A stretch of DNA of 64,000 nucleotides, taken from the NCBI GenBank assembly GCA_963811225.1, contig CAWEQO010000002.1:558001-622000 (forward strand), given 5' to 3'. How positions within the stretch are numbered: position 1 is the stretch's first letter; each line of letters begins with the position of its first letter. Below, in pieces: positions 33,347 through 41,202 of the stretch. Source of the stretch: CAWEQO01 sp963811225. Its GTDB lineage: Bacteria; Chloroflexota; Anaerolineae; Anaerolineales; Anaerolineaceae. A program made the position numbers and the translations under genes. The notes under the pieces are model-generated. The model saw only the letters and a list, made by a program, of their open reading frames with translations, was not told where the DNA came from and made no database searches.

Positions 33347-34913
33347 TGCGCCGGCCGGTTCTTCACGGGATGCGCCGGAAGATTGGCGCAGGGAGTACGT
33401 GCGCCAACTTGAACGGCGCATCGCCAAGTCGCTGACGTATTTGTCCGACGCCCCTGCCGCGATGGTGCGCACCCACATCCGCAGCTTTTTAACCCTGCTG
33501 AACGAGACCCACCGCTTTACAGATCTAAATCAGAAATCCTTCGAGCTGATCTCGCTGCTGCATCCCTTGCCACTGCGCTGGGGCCTGGGCAGTGTGTGGG
33601 AAGCCGAGCTGCGTTTCGCCATCGAGCACGTGCCGGACGGTCGCGCCGGCTTGACGGCCGAGTACCGCTGCTCGTTGGGGGACGTGTACATGTACCGGGG
33701 GCAGTTCGATCAGGCTATCGCCGAAGGGGAGCAAGTGCTTCAAATGGCGGAAGCGCCGCTGGTGCAGGCGGCGCGCGCCGTCCGGGTTTTGTTCACCTGC
33801 TACCGGGCCGATGGACGCCCGGACCTGGCCGACGAACTGATCCGGCAGATGAGCGAGCGATTTTACGGCAGCCTGCCCGCGGCCGAAATCTCCGAGCAGG
33901 CAGCCCAGGCCTGGCTGCAGTTCCAGCAGTGCCAGCTGATCTTACTGCGCGAGCGCGGCCAGACGGAGCGGGCGCTGGAACTGGTGGAGGACATGCTCCA
34001 GCTGGACGAGCGCGAGGGCCGGCCCGATCTGACCTTGACCGCAAACCTGTTGACCGACCGGTCGACGCTGCTGTGGGCGCGTGGGCGCTACCAGGAGTCG
34101 GTGGCGGGCCTGAAGCAGGCGATGCAGCTGTTCGATCAGGCGCAGGACCAGTTCAACGCCGAATCGCTGAAGAGTAATCTGGGCCTGGTGTATTGGACGA
34201 TGGGTGAGCTGGACCTGGCGGAGAAAACCCTCCTGGAGGTGATCCGCTTCTATCAGGAAACCGGCTCGGACCACCTGCTGACCTACGTCGTCAGCTACCT
34301 GGGGCTGGTCCAATTTGTGCGCGGCGACCTGGAAGCGGCCTTGAGCCTGACCCAAGAGCACATCGACCTGGCAGAGCGGATCAACTTTGTGCACGAGTAC
34401 TACCGGGGCCGCCGGAATTTGGGGGAGATCCTGTATCACTTTGGCAAGTATGACTTGTCGATTGCAGAGACGGAGGCCGCGCATGCCTATTATGAGAGAC
34501 GCGGCTCGCGTGAGGCATACGGGCAGGACGTGCTGTGGCTGGCGTTGTGCTACCACGCCAAGGGTGAGCGCGAGCGGGCGCTGGCTGCCGTCCAGCAGAC
34601 GCTGGAGAGCGGCCGGCAGCTGAAATCCCGGGTGCTGGAGCAGCTGGCCCTGCGCTGCCTGGCCGAGATCACGCCGCCGGAAGCGCAGGAGGAACGCGAG
34701 GCACACCTGCTGCGCAGCCTGCAGCTCGCTCAGGAGATGGGCCGCAAGCACGAGGAGGCCGCCGTGCACCTGGCGCTGGCGGGACTGCATGCCGGTGAGC
34801 GGCGGCAGACGGAATGGAGCAAGGGGGCTGCGATCCTCCAAGAGATTGGGGCGCAGAAGTGGCTGGAAGGGAGCTCGCCGGAAGAGCCGCCGTTCTTGCC
34901 GCTGTTGTTGTGA
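33339..34913 (+). CDS. TPR-repeat protein coupled to the NB-ARC ATPase
   Basis: A 524-residue all-helical protein. From about residue 100 onward it has tandem tetratricopeptide-like repeats, for example DVYMYRGQFDQAIAEGEQVL, NLGLVYWTMGELDLAEKTLL, YLGLVQFVRGDLEAALSLT and ALCYHAKGERERALAAVQQT. This resembles the sensor part of MalT/AfsR-type STAND regulators, here carried on a separate chain. The ATG overlaps the NB-ARC stop by eight bases, so the two are translationally coupled and likely form a complex. There is no signal peptide or membrane segment. Ligand unknown. Confidence 0.8.
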   Translation: MIDAPAGSSRDAPEDWRREYVRQLERRIAKSLTYLSDAPAAMVRTHIRSFLTLLNETHRFTDLNQKSFELISLLHPLPLRWGLGSVWEAELRFAIEHVPDGRAGLTAEYRCSLGDVYMYRGQFDQAIAEGEQVLQMAEAPLVQAARAVRVLFTCYRADGRPDLADELIRQMSERFYGSLPAAEISEQAAQAWLQFQQCQLILLRERGQTERALELVEDMLQLDEREGRPDLTLTANLLTDRSTLLWARGRYQESVAGLKQAMQLFDQAQDQFNAESLKSNLGLVYWTMGELDLAEKTLLEVIRFYQETGSDHLLTYVVSYLGLVQFVRGDLEAALSLTQEHIDLAERINFVHEYYRGRRNLGEILYHFGKYDLSIAETEAAHAYYERRGSREAYGQDVLWLALCYHAKGERERALAAVQQTLESGRQLKSRVLEQLALRCLAEITPPEAQEEREAHLLRSLQLAQEMGRKHEEAAVHLALAGLHAGERRQTEWSKGAAILQEIGAQKWLEGSSPEEPPFLPLLL

Positions 34914-34967
34914 TGGATGGGGGCGAAAGAGGCGCAGAACGTTTCCGTTTCGTTGGATCGAGCGAAG

Positions 34968-35002
34968 AGGTGAGGACGCACTCTTGAAGTGCGTCCCCAC
35001 CT
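34968..35002. terminator. Bidirectional hairpin between convergent genes
   Basis: AGGTG-A-GGACGCACT (34968-34982) pairs with 34988-35002 with one A-C mismatch around a five-base loop. It separates the TPR gene from the PrsW-like gene ending at 35017. Confidence 0.65.
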
Positions 35003-35016
35003 GACGCTTGCGGGAT

Positions 35017-35886
35017 CTATGAAGGCGGTTCCACGACGGCTGCGGTGATCGCTTGCTGTTCTATGAGCTGTTCTTCGATTTGCAAGCGCTTGGCCTCACG
35101 ATAGCGCAGCCACAGGATCAACAGGCCGACGCCGCCGATCAGCGATTGGGCGATCAGCACGTCGAGGCCCTGCGAGAAGAGATAGGAGACGACGGGCGGC
35201 AGGCCATCCCAGGCTGCGTGCAGCAGGGCGACCGTGAGGTAGGCGACGATGACCTTCCAATTGAAGCGGAAGCGGTGGGCCTTGCTTTCGCGGAACAGGG
35301 TGCTGGCGAGGATGGCCGTCCAGGTGCCATGACCGATCGGTGATAGGACGCCGCGCAGCAGGGTGACAGTGACGGTGGTGCTGAGGCTGCCCTGCGACGA
35401 CATGAAAGAGGTGAAGGCGTAGCCCATGCTCTCCAGGGCGGCGAAGCCCATCCCGGCTGCTGCGCCTAGAATGAGACCGTCCATCTCGGAGTCATGCTTG
35501 CGGGAGCGGGCGATAAGGATCACGCCCAAGATCTTGGCGCCTTCCTCGATCAACCCGATCAGCAGCACGGAGAGGACGTCCATCTTGCGGATGAAGATCG
35601 GCTCCAGGATGGACGAAGCCAGCACGCCCAAGATGCCACCGTAGAGGAACATGTACACGGTGGAAGGCATGGTCAGGGTGCTGTATTCGCGACGCTCGTA
35701 GAAAAAGGCCACGTAAGCGATGGGCACCAGGAAGCTGCCAATCAGCACCACGGTTGGAAAGAGGTTTGGATTGCCGGTGAAGACCAGTACGGCCAGACTG
35801 GCAAAGAACAGGGCGATGCCCAGCAACAAGACCCGCAGCCAGGCGAACTTCCCCCGCTTTTTCGGACCCACAATGGATTGCTGCAT
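35017..35886 (-). CDS. PrsW-family intramembrane metalloprotease
   Basis: A 289-residue membrane protein with about eight helices. The PrsW active-site motifs are visible: EEGAK in LLIGLIEEGAKILGVI, a second Glu in MGFAALESMGYAF, a His in LSPIGHGTWTAI and HAAWDG near the C-terminus. PrsW cleaves an anti-sigma factor in Bacillus; other members have unknown targets. No sigma or anti-sigma gene lies beside it. I start at ATG 35886 after AGGGAGGGAATT; longer in-frame starts would add about 55 AT-rich, non-conserved residues. Confidence 0.85.
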   Translation of the reverse strand: MQQSIVGPKKRGKFAWLRVLLLGIALFFASLAVLVFTGNPNLFPTVVLIGSFLVPIAYVAFFYERREYSTLTMPSTVYMFLYGGILGVLASSILEPIFIRKMDVLSVLLIGLIEEGAKILGVILIARSRKHDSEMDGLILGAAAGMGFAALESMGYAFTSFMSSQGSLSTTVTVTLLRGVLSPIGHGTWTAILASTLFRESKAHRFRFNWKVIVAYLTVALLHAAWDGLPPVVSYLFSQGLDVLIAQSLIGGVGLLILWLRYREAKRLQIEEQLIEQQAITAAVVEPPS

Positions 35887-36117
35887 AATTCCCTCCCTTG
35901 AATTTTCTGTTCCCCCTCGAACAACAATTCCCTTCTTATTCATTATATATAAAACATTAATGTAAATCTTCACTTTTCCACTAAAATAGTAGTAGCGGTT
36001 TACGAAATGATTGCTCGAATTGTTTTGGGAACCGGCAGTGGCATCTATCAAATAGCCATCTTCCCGTTAATCTTGTTCTGGAAATTACGATAGCGAGAAG
36101 GAATAAAGGAGAAAGCA

Positions 36118-38038
36118 ATGCAGGACAAACCTTCACCGACGCCGCAGAGGCCCAAAATCCACTGGTTTTGGTGGCTGGTCGCCATCGGCTTGTTAATCTG
36201 GAATATTTTCGCGTTTCTACCCAAAACGAGCCCGGAGGTGACGATCCCGTACAGCGCCTTCCTCGACCAGGTCGAGAGCGGAAATGTGGTTACCGTGCAG
36301 CTGTCCGGGAGCGAGATCACCGGGAAATTTGCCAAAGAGGTGCTGTGGCCGCAGCCGGGATCTCAAGCCGCAGCTGCTGCACCATCTGCGACCCCCGTCC
36401 CCCCTGCCAGCTATATCGACTTCAACACCATCTATCCGGAGGCGGAGGGCGACCCCAACTTGATCACCATGCTGCGACAGAATAACGTGGAGATCAACGT
36501 TGCGCCGCCGCCGAACCCGCTGGTCAGCATGCTGCTGACGTATGCGCTGCCGTTCTTGCTGTTCATCGTGCTGATGTTCTGGCTGATGCGCCGCCAAGGC
36601 TGGGGCCAGCGGGATTACCAGCATCGGGCGCAGCAAGCCGCGCGAGTACAACGTGGACCGCCCCAAGGTGACCTTTGACGATGTGGCCGGGGTGGACGAG
36701 GCCAAGCAAGAGCTGCAGGAGGTCGTGGATTTCTTACGCGAGCCGGAGAAGTACCATGAACTGGGGGCGCGCATCCCGCGCGGCGTGCTGCTGGTGGGGC
36801 CGCCCGGAACCGGAAAGACCTTGATGGCGCGAGCCGTGGCCGGGGAGGCGGGAGTGCCCTTCTTCAGCATCAGCGCCTCGGAATTCGTGGAGATGTTCGT
36901 CGGCGTGGGCGCCAGCCGGGTTCGCGACCTGTTCCAAAAAGCCATGGCGCAGTCGCCCTCGATCGTGTTCATCGATGAGCTGGACGCGGTCGGACGGCGG
37001 CGTGGCACCGGTGTGGGTAACGTCAATGACGAGCGCGAGCAGACCCTCAACCAGCTGCTGGTGGAGATGGACGGCTTCGACGAGCATCACGAGACGATCG
37101 TAATCGCCGCCACCAACCGCCCGGACGTGCTCGATCCAGCGCTGCTGCGCCCCGGGCGCTTCGACCGACAGATCACGGTCGGCCTGCCTGACCGGCGCGG
37201 CCGCTTCAAGATCTTGCAGATCCATACTAAGAACCTCAACCTGGCGGATGACGTCGACCTGGACAACCTGGCCCGCACCACGACCGGCTTCAGCGGGGCC
37301 GACCTGGCGAACCTGTCCAATGAGGCCGCCTTGAATGCCGCCCGGCACAACAGCTCTCAAATTCATCAGGAAGACTTCGAGACTGCGGTGGACCGGGTGC
37401 GGCTGGGAGCCAAGCGCAACCTGATCTTGACCGAGCACGACCGCAAGGTGGTGGCCTACCACGAATCGGGGCATGCTCTGGTGGCGTGGCTGACGCCGGA
37501 TGCGGACGCGGTCAACAAGGTGACCATCATCCCACGCGGCCGGGCCCTGGGCGTGACCGAACAGATGCCGGGCGAAGACCAGTACAACTATAGCAAAGAG
37601 TATCTGATGGCGCGGCTGGCTGTCATGATGGGCGGCCGGGTGTCGGAGCAGATCGCGCTCAAGAGCATCACCACCGGCGCGGAAAGCGACCTGATCGAAG
37701 CGACCAAGCTGGCCCGCAGCATGGTGACGCGCTGGGGGATGACGGACCTGTCGCCGATGACCTTTGCAACCAGTGAGGAGCAGCCCTTCTTGGGGTACGA
37801 GCTTTCACAGGGCCGGGATTACAGCGAGGAAAAAGCCGCCGAGATCGACCGGAGCGTGCAGTCGCTGCTGAAGGAGCGTTACGAGTACGCTCAGCGAGTG
37901 CTGGAGCAAGCCGCCGACAAATTGGAAAGCCTGGTGGAAAAGCTGCTGCAGGAGGAAACCGTGCAGCACGACGAAATGGAGCGCTTGCTGGGTCCCCGTG
38001 TCGGCAAGCCGGGAGAGCCGGAACCGCAAATGGTGTAA
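36118..38038 (+). pseudogene. ftsH: ATP-dependent membrane metalloprotease FtsH, single frameshift
   Basis: This gene encodes the membrane AAA+ protease that degrades unfolded membrane proteins. The N-terminal part has a membrane helix (WFWWLVAIGLLIWNIFAF), an external domain and a second helix. The frame breaks at 36601 after WLMRRQG; the rest continues in another frame as GRSKPREYNVDRPKVTFDDV, Walker A GPPGTGKT, Walker B SIVFIDELDA, the second region of homology and the zinc motif HESGH. Removing the T at 36601 restores about 640 residues. FtsH is normally kept intact, so assembly error is the simplest reason. AAGGAGAAAG precedes the ATG. Confidence 0.9.
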
Positions 38039-38115
38039 ACGGATCGGATCGCAGCGGTTGTGCTGTCGCCGCAGAACCTGCCCCTGATGCCTTCCATCAA
38101 CGAGGAGGAAGAGCA

Positions 38116-38433
38116 TTGGAAACGGAAACGACACCTGTTCGCAAGAAGATTGCCCGGGCAGCGCACGACCACAAAAAGAAAGACCGGGTGGAATGGGCAT
38201 GTTACAATCGTCCCCTGCTGGCGCAGCAGCCGCACGCCCCGGATGTCAAGGCGCTGCTGCGGGCGGCGCTGTTGTGGAACATTCCGATTGCCTGCATCCG
38301 GGCTTCGGCAAAATATAGGATCTCGTCGCCGCTGATGGGGGACTCGTACGAACGCTATCGCCCCGATTATGGGCAGCACCTGGCGCGAGAGATCCCCGAT
38401 CCGCCGGATCGAGAAGGAAAGGACCCGCGATGA
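38116..38433 (+). CDS. mgsA: Methylglyoxal synthase with internal deletion
   Basis: A 105-residue protein in an open frame. Residues 8-32 (VRKKIARAAHDHKKKDRVEW) match the start of methylglyoxal synthase with its AHD and Lys motif, and residues 38-90 (DVKALLRAALLWNIPIAC then RASAKYRISSPLM) match its end. The middle, about 45-60 residues containing the phosphate loop GTTG, the SGPxGGDQQ motif and the catalytic DPL region, is absent. It cannot convert dihydroxyacetone phosphate in the normal way. The TTG start has GAGGAGGAA upstream and the stop overlaps the next ATG, so it is still coupled to the sugar-kinase gene. Confidence 0.75.
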   Translation: METETTPVRKKIARAAHDHKKKDRVEWACYNRPLLAQQPHAPDVKALLRAALLWNIPIACIRASAKYRISSPLMGDSYERYRPDYGQHLAREIPDPPDREGKDPR

Positions 38434-39347
38434 ACATTGGCGCAGTAGACATTGGCGGCACAAAGACCGCAGTCGGGGTGGTGAACGAGGATGGGCAAGT
38501 GTTGGCGTGGCGCTCCAGGCCTACCGACCACTCCATCACAATCAAAACAGCCGTCGAGCAGATCGCCGGAATGCTGTCCGAAGCGTTGGAGGAAGCCGAA
38601 CCGGGTGGTGGGCTGGCAGGATTGGGAGTGGGCTGCACCGGCCCGGTATACCCGGCCCTGGGCACACTCGGGCGGGTGGAGTTCATCCCCGGCTGGGAGG
38701 GCGCCAACCTGGGGGCGATGCTCGCCGAGGCGACCGGGGTAAGCACCTACATCGAGAACGACGCCGACGCGGCCGCACTGGGCGAGTGGGCCTGGGGTAA
38801 GGGCCGCGGCACTCGCAGCTTCATGCTGGTGACGGTCGGCACGGGGATTGGCGCAGGGCTGGTGCTGGATGGGCAGATCTACCGGGGCGTGGATGGGGCG
38901 CATCCCGAGATTGGGCATCACTTCATCGATACGTCCGGGCCGATTTGCTTTTGCGGCGGGCGCGGCTGCTGGGAGAGCCTGGCCTCCGGCCCGGCCATGC
39001 AGCGCTGGGCGCGGGAAAACTACCCGCAGGAACCCAACCGCACGGCGGAAGAGCTGTGCCAGGCTGCCCGGGAAGGGGAACCGGCAGCGATGGCCGCGGT
39101 GGAACGGACAGCCTATTACTTGGGCATCGGTTTCGCCAATTTGGTCAATTTGTATACGCCGGAAATGATCGCGGTCGGCGGCGGAATGATGCAGTCCTGG
39201 GACCTCTTCTGGCCGAGCATCGAGCGCACCGTGCAGACCACCTGCGGCATGGTGCCGTTCCAGCGGGTGGCGATCGTCCAGGCCACGTATGGCACGCTCA
39301 GCGGGCTGGTCGGAGCGGCGCAGATCTGGACCAGCAGGCATGAGTAA
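38430..39347 (+). CDS. ROK-family sugar kinase
   Basis: A 305-residue cytoplasmic kinase expected to phosphorylate glucose or a related hexose with ATP. The phosphate-1 loop is GAVDIGGTKTAVGVV, the catalytic Asp is in YIENDADAAALGEW, the phosphate-2 loop is VTVGTGIGAGLVLDG, and the ROK zinc motif is GHH followed by CFCGGRGCWES. All key residues are present. The ATG overlaps the mgsA-like stop by four bases. Linking a kinase with (former) methylglyoxal synthase suggests an operon of upper glycolysis. Confidence 0.87.
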   Translation: MNIGAVDIGGTKTAVGVVNEDGQVLAWRSRPTDHSITIKTAVEQIAGMLSEALEEAEPGGGLAGLGVGCTGPVYPALGTLGRVEFIPGWEGANLGAMLAEATGVSTYIENDADAAALGEWAWGKGRGTRSFMLVTVGTGIGAGLVLDGQIYRGVDGAHPEIGHHFIDTSGPICFCGGRGCWESLASGPAMQRWARENYPQEPNRTAEELCQAAREGEPAAMAAVERTAYYLGIGFANLVNLYTPEMIAVGGGMMQSWDLFWPSIERTVQTTCGMVPFQRVAIVQATYGTLSGLVGAAQIWTSRHE

Positions 39348-39356
39348 AGAGCTCCG

Positions 39357-40394
39357 GTGAAAGCTGCACAAGATTGGAACATCGCTTTCGTTGGCACGGG
39401 CGCGATTGGTGGCTCGGTGGGGGCGTGGGTGGCGCAGAAGCACGCCAACACATACCTGCTGGGACGCGGGGCCAAGGCGCAGGCGCTGCGAGAGAAGGGC
39501 ATCTCCCTTTACCAGGGAGAGGGTCAGCCCGAGCGCGTGGCGGTCAAGGTGCTGGACAGCCTGTCTGAGTTGCCGGACGTGGACGTGGCGGTCATTGCGG
39601 TCAAGCTGTATGACCTGCAGGATGCGGCGCAGATGGTGCGTGAGCAGCTGGGCGACCGGACGCTGGCGCTGGGCCTGCAGAACGGGGTCGAGAACCAGAA
39701 CATCCTGCCACACTATTTTTCGCGGGCAGCCTATGGGGTGGTAGATTACAATGCCTGGATGGATGCGCCTGGAGTGATCGGTTACCAGGCGAAAGGGCCG
39801 CTGGTGATCGGCACGCCAGACAACAGCCTGCAAGCAGAGCTGCAAACGCTGGCGGCGATCTTCAGCCAGGGCGTCGAGACGCTGGTGACCACGCATTTGC
39901 AAGACGCAGTGCACTCGAAGCTGGTGATCAACCTGGCGAACTCGGTTACAACGCTGATGCGACCGAAGCAGATGGAGCCGGGTGAGCTGGACCGCTTTCA
40001 GGAACTCCTGGCGAACACAATCTACGAAGGGGTGCAGGTGATCCGGGCGGCCGGGTATCACGAAGAGCGTCAGGGCGACCTGCCCTCTTGGAGCACGCTG
40101 TGGGCGGCGGCAAAGCTGCCGCATTTCCTGACGCGCGGCACATTCCGGCGCAATCTCCAGCGCCTGCCGCTCAGCAGCATGGGGCAAGACGTGCTCCAGC
40201 GCGGCCGCTCTCAAACGGAACTGGAGTATCTCAACGGTTATTTGCTGGAGCTGGCGGAACGGCAGGGGGTGGCAGCGCCCTATAACCGGGCGATTTACCG
40301 CCTGTGCAAACAGCAGTTTTCCCGGCCTGGTTTTCAACCGCTGGATGTCGAAGCGGTATGGAATGAAGTGCAGTTAGAGAAGTCCAGGAGCTAA
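39357..40394 (+). CDS. Ketopantoate reductase (PanE/ApbA) family protein
   Basis: A 345-residue NADPH-dependent reductase. The nucleotide-binding motif is IAFVGTGAIGGSVGAWVAQ, the catalytic Lys lies in HLQDAVHSKLVINLANSV, and LGLQNGVENQ matches the conserved middle. PanE makes pantoate for coenzyme A, but many homologues act on other 2-keto acids, so the role is not certain. The start is GTG 39357, nine bases after the kinase stop, with GAGCTCCG upstream. The stop codon lies inside a 40-bp palindrome. Confidence 0.82.
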   Translation: MKAAQDWNIAFVGTGAIGGSVGAWVAQKHANTYLLGRGAKAQALREKGISLYQGEGQPERVAVKVLDSLSELPDVDVAVIAVKLYDLQDAAQMVREQLGDRTLALGLQNGVENQNILPHYFSRAAYGVVDYNAWMDAPGVIGYQAKGPLVIGTPDNSLQAELQTLAAIFSQGVETLVTTHLQDAVHSKLVINLANSVTTLMRPKQMEPGELDRFQELLANTIYEGVQVIRAAGYHEERQGDLPSWSTLWAAAKLPHFLTRGTFRRNLQRLPLSSMGQDVLQRGRSQTELEYLNGYLLELAERQGVAAPYNRAIYRLCKQQFSRPGFQPLDVEAVWNEVQLEKSRS

Positions 40395-40470
40395 GCAGCG
40401 CTAGAGACAGAGAGAAGGAGTGATGCCGCAGCATCACTCCTTCTCTCTGTCTCTAGCGCTGCTTAGCTCC
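40387..40470. terminator. 40-bp perfect palindrome between convergent genes
   Basis: Bases 40387-40426 are the exact reverse complement of 40431-40470, separated by CGCA. The left arm contains the PanE-like stop codon (40392-40394) and the right arm ends on the first base of the opposing lipoprotein gene's stop codon. It should stop transcription from both sides. The length is far beyond a normal terminator. Confidence 0.85.
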
Positions 40471-40967
40471 TACTGGACCTCGGCGCTGGTCAGCCACCAC
40501 ATCCAGAATTTATCTCCGTAGGCGTTACGGGCCCCGGCGGGGAAGACGACCTTTATCGGGCCGCCGGAGTCAGCGTCCAGTTCCGTTCCGTTTGCCCAGC
40601 GGGCCAGCATGATATCCCACTTCTGAGCGTCAGGCAGGAAGATGTTGAGCGCCAGTCCATCGCTGGAAATCACCCGTAGAATTTTCGCATCCCGGGTTAC
40701 GTTCAGGTCTTTTGCCAGGTCGCGCACCAGGATGCCGCGGTAGGTGATGCCGTCCCCGATCCAGGGATCGTCGAGGGTGATCTCGACCGAACGAGACTCG
40801 AAGTAAGCCTGATCCAGGACGTAGGTGTCGGCGGAGTTCTTCGCACCGATCTTTCCGCCGACGGTCAGCAGGGCCGGGCCGACGCTGGCGGTCTCCTTCG
40901 GGCCGCAGCCGGTGAGCAGCGATGCGAGCAGGATCACTGCCAGCGCAAGAAGAATCGCCTTTTTCAT
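40470..40967 (-). CDS. Lipoprotein with molybdopterin-oxidoreductase-like domain
   Basis: A 165-residue exported lipoprotein: signal peptide MKKAILLALAVILLASLLTGC with lipobox LTGC (Cys 21). The mature part resembles the small oxidoreductase molybdopterin-binding fold, with YRGILVRDLAKDL, VISSDGLALNIFLPD and GGPIKVVFPAG, ending in WMWWLTSAEVQ. The Cys that binds molybdenum in true enzymes is not seen, so it may be a binding or structural protein. GAGGAGGGAAAT precedes the ATG. It lies alone, and its end is shared with the 40-bp palindrome. Confidence 0.7.
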   Translation of the reverse strand: MKKAILLALAVILLASLLTGCGPKETASVGPALLTVGGKIGAKNSADTYVLDQAYFESRSVEITLDDPWIGDGITYRGILVRDLAKDLNVTRDAKILRVISSDGLALNIFLPDAQKWDIMLARWANGTELDADSGGPIKVVFPAGARNAYGDKFWMWWLTSAEVQ

Positions 40968-41091
40968 ATTTCCCTCCTCAAATATTCGGGACGGGCGAAG
41001 AACCGCACGGCAGGCGTACGGTGTGATTACCTGTAAGCTGGTGCTTGTTTTGGAATGAGCGCTGCCATTATTATACCCGTTAGAAATTAAA

Positions 41092-41125
41092 GGGAGCAGT
41101 CAAAGTTGTCGGTTTAACTGCTCCC
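41092..41125. terminator. Hairpin upstream of the GH44 gene
   Basis: GGGAGCAGT (41092-41100) pairs with ACTGCTCCC (41117-41125) around a 16-base loop. It lies about 80 bases ahead of the GH44 start. It may end transcription coming from upstream or shape the 5' leader. Confidence 0.5.
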
Positions 41126-41202
41126 CTGCAACAAAACCTGCCCCCATTCTCTTTTACCATGCTACAATGGTGCTATTCCTGATGGTATAAGGGGAAATTG
41201 CT

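Noticed and set aside
38367..40337. Long open frame on the minus strand opposite the ROK and PanE-like genes
   Set aside because: It mirrors two well-supported plus-strand genes; long antisense frames are expected at this G+C content. The product is rich in His, Arg and Gln and has no domain.
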